The notes beneath the pieces were generated by a model that was not told where the DNA came from, ran no database searches, and saw nothing but the letters and a program-made list of their open reading frames with translations. From the NCBI GenBank assembly GCA_014825775.1, contig MVAQ01000362.1, positions 1 to 12,979 on the forward strand: 12,979 bases of DNA. The letters run 5' to 3'. Origin of the DNA: Krasilnikovozyma curviuscula. Its lineage: Eukaryota > Basidiomycota > Tremellomycetes > Cystofilobasidiales > Mrakiaceae. Positions within the stretch are counted from its first letter, which is position 1, and every line of letters begins with the position of its first letter. Both the position numbers and the translations under genes were made by a program. Below, piece by piece: positions 1 to 6,275 of this stretch.

Positions 1-264
1 GCCTTCAAGCTCGTTTCTGAGTACACCATCGTCTTTTGTGTTGGATTCTCTAAGGCCTGAGTCTATCCCAAGGTAGAATTCAGCTGTTCGACCCGCCCAT
101 TCTCGGGCCACCGCTTCGCTGACTAAAGGAGCTGGTTCGATGGCATCCCAAGCGACTGTTGGGACTCCTAAAAACTCCTGTAAGGCTGACTGGGTGATAT
201 GACCATACAGTCCAAGAGTTTGAGTGAGGTTGAGTGGGATGAATGGCTCTGAGGTCGACTGCAT
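1..264 (-). CDS. N-terminal 88 residues of an unidentified protein (3' end off the left edge)
   Basis: From an ATG at 264-262 the minus strand stays open for 88 codons to the window edge. The start context is good (G at -3). The protein begins MQSTSEPFIPLNLTQTLG and contains the runs QSALQEFLGVPTVAWDAI and REWAGRTAEFYLGIDSGLRE. It is soluble-looking and mixed in charge, with no signal peptide or membrane segment in the visible part. I do not recognise the family. The first ATG lies 22 nt after a good intron acceptor, so the gene probably has a spliced 5'UTR (see 286-346), and a TATA box lies about 280 nt upstream. Open frame length, start context and the promoter-intron-ATG order support a real gene. 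The product cannot be named from this fragment, and introns further left are not visible. Confidence 0.6.
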   Translation of the reverse strand, partial: MQSTSEPFIPLNLTQTLGLYGHITQSALQEFLGVPTVAWDAIEPAPLVSEAVAREWAGRTAEFYLGIDSGLRESNTKDDGVLRNELEG

Positions 265-285
265 GGCTTTCCTTCGTTGAAGCAA

Positions 286-346
286 CTGTGCAATTGATAG
301 AGCCGTCAGTATTCTTCCCAGTTTAGTGAAAGCGACCTCCACCTAC
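286..346 (-). other. Probable 5'UTR intron of the left-edge gene
   Basis: On the minus strand a GTAGGT donor (346-341) is followed by a CTGAC branch-like site and a TTGCACAG acceptor (ending at 286), giving a 61-nt intron that fits the 58-83 nt range of most introns here. It ends 21 nt before the ATG at 264. The phase-compatible upstream frame has a TGA just before the donor, so the upstream exon is most likely untranslated. Confidence 0.5.
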
Positions 347-538
347 CTCTGTATGTCAGAATGTACTGTCCAACTGTGCTTTTCCCTCAAGGGGTTGCTG
401 AAAAGCTTTCAGAGCTTGGTTTGGTCGTCGCCAGCTCAGCGACTCGGTCTGCGGTCGCGATGCGCAGGTGGGGCGGCAACCAATTTCTCGCAATCAGCGT
501 AGATACAGTTAGAAGAAATGAGAAAATGGGGACACCTG

Positions 539-546
539 TTTTTATA
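539..546 (-). promoter_or_regulatory. TATA box (TATAAAAA) of the left-edge gene
   Basis: TATAAAAA is read on the minus strand, followed by a pyrimidine-rich stretch of roughly 50 nt (CCCCATTTTCTCATTTCTTC), as in fungal core promoters. It lies about 280 nt upstream of the ATG at 264, leaving room for a leader with the 61-nt intron at 286-346. Confidence 0.4.
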
Positions 547-570
547 CTACTGTACTACACACTACAGTAG
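547..570. repeat. 8-bp perfect inverted repeat beside the TATA box
   Basis: CTACTGTA (547-554) and TACAGTAG (563-570) are perfect inverted copies separated by an 8-nt loop, directly upstream (minus-strand sense) of the TATAAAAA element. The position suits a dimeric transcription-factor site or a cruciform, but no factor can be named from the sequence. Confidence 0.5.
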
Positions 571-686
571 AAGAAAAGACGAAATCTGAGCCAAATTTTG
601 CTGCAGCGCAATGACGACACCTTCTTCAGACTTTGCTGCCGTGGTACCTGAGGCATGTATCTACCAAGTTGAGGTGGCGATGTGTC

Positions 687-1063
687 CTAAGAAGTGTCGG
701 TTGTCCAGAGAAGACCTGAGTTTGGAAACGCTGGGGCCAGCAGATCGTCACCTGGGGGAGCGTGCGGGTTAGTAGAAAGTGCCATGAGGTGATGCTCAGT
801 TTGCTTACCAGTCGCATGGCTAATAAGAGAGGTCGAGAATCCACTCAGTTTAAGTAACCCTCATGTGTAGGGAGGTATCCGGTGTATCTTATGAGAACTG
901 CTGAAGCGTAGCGTAGCTACCCGCTGCCGATGGTGATTTGGAGCTTGTTTGTGCGGTTTCGAGTTGCACACGCTCTGTTGTCTGGTTTGAAGACAAAAGA
1001 AGAAGCTAATTCCCCTAACCTAAATGGGAGTAGAATGGGGTGGATAGATGCTGATAAGGACAT
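687..1063 (-). CDS. Possible spliced small gene, about 72-80 residues, function unknown
   Basis: The strongest signal is a classic 57-nt intron at 752-808: GTAAGC donor, TACTAAC branch site, CCCCCAG acceptor on the minus strand. Downstream (687-751) one frame reads a short tail ending LLWTTDTS and TAG at 687. Upstream, an ATG at 1063 opens a 47-codon frame (MSLSASIHPILLPFRL...) that reaches a GTAGCT donor at 920-919. Joining 921-1063 to 809-843 (GAG acceptor) or to 809-819 (TAG acceptor) keeps the same frame through the second intron, giving 80 or 72 residues. No family is recognised. Doubts: the middle acceptor is weak, a TATAAAAA at 1088-1081 is too close to this ATG, and the segment could be a spliced noncoding RNA or the leader of a neighbour. 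The alternative start ATG CGA CTG at 817 gives a 44-residue ORF ending at 626. Confidence 0.3.
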
Positions 1064-1405
1064 ATGAGTTTGAGTAGGTGTTTTTATAGTGATGAACGCT
1101 ATTGCGATTTTGCGTTGCGTTGACCATCCGGAACTAACCCATCGCATCGGATTACACTGTGCAAAGTGATCAAAAGAGGACCCAGTGCTGAAAATACTGG
1201 AAATAAAAACCCTCCCTCTCTATTTTTTCCCTTGCTGTGCCAGAAATAAATGACAATCGAGTCTATAGAGCACAATCTTGTTGACATGATGAGATATAGA
1301 TTCAGGGCAAATCAAATCGGAATAACTATTAGGTAGAAAGCGGCTATATGAAATCATTTAAAATATCCGTCATGTGGGAATTTAGAATTCTACAAGGTTC
1401 AGAGT

Positions 1406-2855
1406 TCACACCTTGGATGTGGTTTTGGGGTATTCTCCTAGCGGAGTGTTGCCGGCTTCGGAGACGACAGCCTGGTGGAATCGGACTGGGTAGACGAACA
1501 TGTAGAGACCCATTGCAAGGAAGAGTGGTAGGGAGTCTAGGCAGTAGAAGAAAGATTCATGTGTCGGAAGATAGCCGTTGTATCTGATAAGTCGAGCAAC
1601 AACAACAACATCAATTTGGTCACCCTACTTTGGAACTCAGTGACAGAGTGTCAACATACCCTTGGGAGTACTCAGCGATTCTGTAGGCACATCGGATGAG
1701 GATTCCTACACAGGTGAGGAGCATGGTGTACATGAGCGTCTTCCACGCAGGGATCTCGGACGTTCTCCAGAAGGCAAGTGGGGACCAAGTTGAGGCGTCA
1801 GATGAGTTCCTCCAGATATCCGGGAAACGGGATCTCAGTCTGAAGGCAAAGCTGAGCAGGACGGAGGTGAAAAGGGCAAATGAGACGAGCTGTAGGATGA
1901 GGCCGACGAGAGCGATCTGGAAAGCGGCAGACAAGGCGGTAGATTTAGTTACCAGTGTGAAGCGAATTTCATGACGAAAAGATTCACTTTTTGACCAGTG
2001 TTGGCCGTCGATGGGCTCTTAGATGCAGAGAGACCTCCTCCTCCAGCTTGAATCAAGAAAGTGACGACGTCACTGATGACAAAAATCCTGACGAGAAGGC
2101 GGTTTGGGATAACCAAACACGACTTGTCTACTTCTGGTCCGAAGGATTTGCCGAGGTGACTGAGCAGGACATAGTCGGTAGCCAAGAAGGCGCATGGCTG
2201 CAATTCAAGGCACGCACGTCAGCTCAGGAATGTGGTGCTGAGCTCAAAATTACAACGCCGACTCACAGAAAGCAAGATGAAGAGTTGTTGAACAGCATAG
2301 AGACTGATTGACGTGTAAGTGGAATGGTTAACAATTCTCAGAATGAATCTGTGCAAGATGGGAACCGGATGTCAGAACCCAACCCCGATAAAGGACAAAA
2401 TTAGCGATACCAACCCTAGTGTCATGCAAGAGAGGCCAATTGGGAAGACCAAGAGCCATTTCTGACCCATCCTGATCATGTCTGTGAAGTCAAGTGGCGC
2501 GGTGCAGGGCATACTTTAGCTCTAAGAGATGGCAGGGCTGAGCACAGTAATCTAGAGAACATACGAGTCCAGGCAATGAGTGACCAGATACCCCAGAGTA
2601 CAACGCCCACTATAGAGAGGGCAATTGATGGGATGTATCCACCACTAGAGATATGGGTCAGTCACCAGGTTAGCATTTAGGGGGTGAGAGAAGGATACTC
2701 ACATTGGATCATCAGAATCACGAGCAGCCTATTATACAAAATGATTTTGGTCAGATCGGCATAATGGACTCATCAAAACAAAGGATGGAGACACCCACCG
2801 CTCCTCCTGCGAGGACAAGCGCAGCAATGATGGGGATAGAAATTCTTGAGAGCAT
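1406..2855 (-). CDS. RTA1-like seven-transmembrane protein (lipid-translocating exporter family)
   Basis: Eight exons, in minus-strand order: 2855-2799, 2728-2703, 2644-2565, 2481-2415, 2348-2267, 2197-1988, 1916-1660, 1583-1406; phases agree throughout and give 318 residues, the usual family length. Residues 1-19 are a signal peptide (MLSRISIPIIAALVLAGGA). Seven hydrophobic segments lie near 31-53, 62-78, 87-118, 138-156, 175-200, 231-251 and 271-291. Family landmarks are the GYIPS start of helix 1, GFILRI, AFLATDYVLL after helix 3, ALVGLILQLVSF in helix 5, and the signature RIAEYSQGYNGYLPTHE followed by FYCLDSLPLFLAM. Yeast members (Rta1, Rsb1, Pug1, Yer185w) are plasma-membrane proteins tied to sterol-drug tolerance, sphingoid-base efflux or porphyrin transport; which of these applies here cannot be told. 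The C-terminal tail is short and ends shortly after helix 7. The start is the first ATG that puts a signal peptide in frame; a uATG lies at 2919. Confidence 0.93.
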
Positions 2856-3542
2856 CGTTTTGAGGGAAGCTGTGAGAGAAGAAGATGTAGTAGTTGGTGG
2901 GAGAAAAACAGGAGCTCATGCTGATTTGGACTCTTTTAAAGGAAAAGCTGGGTCGCAAGAAGCGAAGTCACCGAAAGCGAAAGCTGGTTGCAGCGCTGAC
3001 ACAAACCGGTGGCGTTGGGCAAGCAGAGCCGGTCTGCCAATGAAAAAGGGTTGAGGCAACTTTTTACAACCTAAGCGAGGGCATTCGGTGAGGTTATAGG
3101 CGTGTGCTTTGGGAAGCAGAAGCTAGGAAAGCATGAACAGGCGCACTTTGATGAGATTGAAGAAGCGCCGGCGCGTCATTCCAGAAGTGAGCACAGTCAG
3201 CGCCAATCTTCTTCCAAGAACACATTCACCTCAGTAGTAGGATATTTCAAATGAAGACGTAGTGCTGTGCACTATGAACTGAATCTCTATCTCGAGATGC
3301 GATGTGTGATAGTACAGACAAGAGTCGGAAATATGAGGATCGACGCAAGCAAGGTATACTTATGCTACAGTGCCATATATATGAAAGTATAGCTATAAAG
3401 AATTAAGGGATAGACATACGCCAAGGCAAGACGGCAGGCAATTAAAGAATATGTCGAAACAGAGGACCGACAGGGAAACATAACACGATAAGCACAGCCA
3501 CTCATAACCATCTTCTTCCGCCCTCAGAGGTTCCCACAAGCA
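2856..3542. other. Intergenic: RTA1-like promoter and PKA-R 3' region
   Basis: No supported gene. The part next to 2855 should hold the RTA1-like promoter: on the minus strand there is a TTTAAAA element near 2940 and a pyrimidine-rich leader (about 2860-2910). An upstream ATG at 2919 opens a 48-codon frame that overlaps the main start in another frame. A 10-bp palindrome, GCGCCGGCGC, is at 3165-3174. An AT-rich patch (about 3373-3410) and the last bases up to 3542 are probably 3'UTR and polyadenylation sequence of PKA-R. The plus-strand frame at 2704-3054 is antisense to the first RTA1 exons and is not a gene. Confidence 0.6.
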
Positions 3543-5005
3543 CTATCGCCTGTATTTGCTCTCAGATCCCTGCATGATTGGACCAAGCAAACGGGTGAAG
3601 GCCTTCTCTCCGAGACAAGCCAGCTTCAGCACTGCGCCGGGTGCAGCGACACAACGCACAGTGGCAGCTCGAGGCGCTCTGTTGATGAGGGCGAGTTCTG
3701 CAATTAGATAACGTCGTCAGCGAGTAGAACGACATGGAACACCTGATACTGTGTTAAAGGAGGTCAGACACTCACCTCCGAAGTAGTCACCTCTGCCGAG
3801 CTCAGCAACGACCTCGTCCTTCCACTGCCCGTCCTCCCCTTGGATTCTCTTCGACACGACGGCCTCACCACCTTCAATGATATAAAATTCCTCGCCGACT
3901 TCTCCTTCCCGAACGACAGCTTCCCCACTGCCGATCTCCTTGGCCTCGAGCGCGTCCGCAATCTTGCTGATGTCAGCCGGGGGTAAGTGCGACAGCAAGG
4001 GGATGGAGTTGAGGAAGGTTGAGTGCATGTTTCGCCGACGGGACGTATGGTCGAGGAGAATTGTCTTGAATGTGAGTCGGGGCAGGGACCAGAGTGTACA
4101 AGAGGTGGTGGTCAAGAGCGTTGCTGCTCTCGGAGCGCTGTAGATGTTCGATGAAGCCTTTGAGTCAGTCTCGTGTCACCGTAGTGATTTGAATGGGATG
4201 ATTTCTGAACCTACTTGTACATCAGAGCCAATTCACCGAAACTTCCTCCCTTCTTAACAGTCCCAACTTTATCACCCATCTCTTCAACTGCCTCTTCGTC
4301 CTCCTCCATCCCGGAGTTCTTTCGGACATAGACATCCAGTTCGCCTTCTTCAACGACGTAGAAGAAATCGCCGACACCACCCTGTCGAATAACCCTGACG
4401 CCTTGCTCGACCTTGACCTCCTTCATCGCCGAGAGTACGTCCGAGAGCTGGGAGGCGTCGAGGGAGGTGAACAAGAAATTGGAAGCTATCGATGCCTTGA
4501 TCCTGACAAGCTGCGAGTCGGATTTTGGATAAAGTGGGAGCGTCGTCGAGCTGTTTCTCGAATTCCTCGATGGATTCTCCGAGTCATCGTCGTCTTCCTC
4601 TTCATCATGTTCCGCAATCGCATCGCCGCTGCCATTTCGAGTCGCTGACGTGTCGTACAACCCTTGGTTCGAGTTTTCACCCATGGGAACAGCAGAGCTT
4701 CTTCTTCTGCTTCCTCCTCCGCTCATAGGGACGTCGTCTTGTGGAACCAAGCTCTCTGCGGAGACCGAAGTTCTTCTGCCGAGTGCAAACTGAGGCGGGT
4801 TGAAGGCGGGTGGTGGACCAGTTGACGGATTGAACATTGAGCCAAAGGAGGTTCCTCCACCACTTGCAATAGCTGCGTTTCCTGGTATTTGAAGAGTACC
4901 AAAGGGGTTGTTGGATGTGGTAGTGAACGGGTTCTGGAGCAGGGATGGCTGAGCTGAAACAACTCTTGTTGGAGACGTCTGATTGGTAGATTGGAATGGA
5001 GTAGC
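3543..5005 (-). CDS. PKR1: cAMP-dependent protein kinase regulatory subunit (Bcy1/Pkr1 type), N-terminal exon uncertain
   Basis: Exons 5005-4215, 4137-3776 and 3697-3543 encode 435 residues; 379 follow the only in-frame Met of the first exon (ATG at 4837). Counting from that Met: the inhibitor site GRRTSVSAES is at 20-29, with Ser in the P-site, so it is a phosphorylatable type II-like site; a second basic Ser site RRRSSA is at 44-49; an acidic run lies at 78-86. cAMP domain A spans about 119-240, with phosphate-binding cassette FGELALMY..APRAAT at 200-214. Domain B spans about 243-370, with FGELALINRAPRAAT at 327-341. Both cassettes keep the Glu and Arg that bind cAMP. The protein holds the catalytic subunit inactive until cAMP binds. 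A TAG lies just before the exon at 5005, behind a CCCATTAG acceptor, so an upstream coding exon is likely; 5472-5597 has the right phase. No standard RII docking/dimerisation helix pair is visible. The symbol follows Cryptococcus usage. Confidence 0.95.
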
Positions 5006-5235
5006 CTAATGGGTCAGAAAACTCGGTGGTAAGTATATGAGTTCGAAATGGTGCCGAGCTGGTCGCAGGTTTCAACATATGCGCAGCAGTTCGTGCACCT
5101 TCACGACCAAATGCATGCTCCGACAGAACGGTAGACTCCTCAGAGCAAGCGAGGTAATTCTACGAGACGTATTGAGGGACAAGTGGAGATTTTCGTATCC
5201 AACCACTCATTGTCGACAAACCTGACGTTTACCCT

Positions 5236-5597
5236 TCACATGCCATCGTCAATTGAGACCCATTTATTGGAAGCATACACGCCATAGAGGCACAGAGGCC
5301 ACTCCTGGCACCATTCGAATGGTGATGAAACTATCTCAGGCCCAGACGTCTCTTGGGCTGAGGTTCCAACCAGCCAACCACGGTCTGAAACTTTCGAGAC
5401 GCTGCTGCGAATTTCACCAGCCTTCCATAGAAAGTACATTCAAACTTCCGAAGCTGAAGCAGTAGACTCACCGTGCTATCAATCATTCCACTTGTCCATT
5501 TGAGGATTTCGTGCAGAGTGTCAAGATTTCCACCTGATTCCAGTTTTTTTGTTTCGAGATGCTGCAGCAGCTTCTTCACAGTTGGATCGTTCTCCAT
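5236..5597 (-). CDS. Short coding exon: PKA-R exon 1 or a separate ~104-residue gene
   Basis: The ATG at 5597 is the first ATG for more than 200 nt of pyrimidine-rich leader. It opens 42 codons (MENDPTVKKLLQHLETKKL..., ending KWTSGMIDST) up to a strong GTGAGT donor at 5471 in phase 0. Two readings are possible. (a) Splicing to the acceptor at 5006 keeps phase 0 and gives a 477-residue PKA regulatory subunit with a 466-nt first intron; LLQHL and the DTLHEIL helix could be a diverged dimerisation pair. (b) Splicing over a 50-nt intron (5422-5471, AAG acceptor) gives exon 5421-5236 and a 104-residue Trp-rich small protein ending SIDDGM at TGA 5236. A longer chain with a further exon around 5163-5222 can also be kept in frame. 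I favour (a) slightly. The 5472-5597 exon itself looks genuinely coding; the rest is unsettled. Confidence 0.42.
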
Positions 5598-5852
5598 CGA
5601 GGGCTGAATGATATCCCTACGGACAGTACAAATGGGAGTAGAGAGGAGACTTCTCTGGGCGGTGGTGATGGTTAGATGGTGGGTCTTGCCTGCCGCTTGA
5701 AAGAGGTGATGAGCTGGAAATGGTGTTCGATTCAGATTAGGTTTCAAGACGTCGCTGAACTGGGTAACGCCTCGCGCGCGGAACGGCTGAAGGTGAACAC
5801 AGTGTCTCGAGGATAAAAAGCGACTCACAAAATTAAGTTGCAGATCCCTCAG

Positions 5853-6191
5853 ATGGCTCGTATTAGCACCGTCCTAGGCTTCATTAGTTTTGCCAAAAGG
5901 GCGATGGAAAAGTGAGTGTATACCAGCCCAATTATGTGAATGTGTAATCGAAACGAGCATATCGCGTGTTGATAAAACTATCAAAATGCAACGCCATAGA
6001 TATGGTTAAGCCCTAGCATATTAAATCTATCTGACCAGTGGCTGACCAGAGACGCCTCGACGACTATGTTGTCGAGGCTGAGGTTGCGCGAAGCGCCAAC
6101 AGGACAAGCCAGAGCCGCAGGTAATACTCTCGCGACTGTGACCGGTAGAACGCTAATACAACAGAATTGAATAATTGCAGAATTAAATAAT
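5853..6191 (+). CDS. Possible plus-strand spliced micro-ORF (45 residues)
   Basis: ATG at 5853 opens MARISTVLGFISFAKRAMEK, reaching a strong GTGAGT donor at 5912. An acceptor at 6051 (CTGACCAGAG) keeps the frame into RLDDYVVEAEVARSANRTS (exon 6052-6120). A second intron, 6121-6180, has a CTAAT branch site and a TTGCAG acceptor and leads to a stop at 6189-6191. Against it: the first intron would be 140 nt, twice the local norm; the start context is poor (C at -3); and the same segment folds into two hairpins. It matches no family I know. Without the second splice the frame stops at 6121-6123, giving 43 residues. It is listed because both donors and acceptors are in phase; chance remains quite possible. 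Confidence 0.2.
6054..6100. other. Two adjacent GC-rich hairpins
   Basis: Hairpin 1 has a perfect 8-bp stem, GCCTCGAC (6054-6061) with GTCGAGGC (6071-6078), and a 9-nt loop. Hairpin 2 starts four bases later: GTTGCGC (6083-6089) pairs with GCG plus CAAC (6093-6095, 6097-6100) with one bulged C and a GAA loop. They lie about 180 nt beyond the hydrolase stop codon and could be part of a structured RNA or a 3'-end element. Confidence 0.45.
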
Positions 6192-6193
6192 TG
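6164..6193. repeat. Imperfect 14-nt tandem repeat, 16-nt period
   Basis: GAATTGAATAATTG (6164-6177) recurs as GAATTAAATAATTG (6180-6193) with one mismatch, separated by CA. It is AT-rich and sits in the 3' flank of the hydrolase-domain gene. A small slippage duplication is the simplest explanation. Confidence 0.7.
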
Positions 6194-6275
6194 AACTAAT
6201 CATTAGAAGGGCCTTTAAGTTTCAACGTGAGCGACATTACGAGAGGGGTAGAGCGAACGACAAACACAACAACTT

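Larger units (their letters stand above)
5598..6275. other. Intergenic: PKA-R promoter side and hydrolase 3' region
   Basis: Nothing firm. The part next to 5597 is the promoter and leader side of the PKA-R or small exon, with a pyrimidine-rich stretch at about 5625-5660 (minus strand) and no ATG from 5598 to about 5850. A GTGAGT donor-like site on the minus strand is at 5835-5830. Further right there are a weak plus-strand micro-ORF (5853-6191), two adjacent hairpins (6054-6100) and a short direct repeat (6164-6193). Sequence up to 6275 should include the 3'UTR of the hydrolase-domain gene. Confidence 0.5.

Noticed and set aside
2061..2073. GTGAC-GAC-GTCAC inverted repeat resembling cAMP-response half sites near PKA-R
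   Set aside because: It lies inside an RTA1-like coding exon, is fully explained by the codons there, and the spacing differs from TGACGTCA.
2704..3054. Plus-strand 116-codon frame
   Set aside because: Antisense to the RTA1-like first exons, their introns and promoter; the minus strand gives a recognisable family.
3165..3174. GCGCCGGCGC 10-bp palindrome
   Set aside because: A single short GC palindrome in a gap of nearly 700 nt is expected by chance often enough; noted only as context.
4677..5078. Alternative minus-strand frame (GREGARTAAH..., THILTTEFSDP) considered as the PKA-R N-terminus
   Set aside because: It cannot join the PKA-R frame at 5005 in phase with any acceptable donor, and it runs out of frame across the PKA-R exon.
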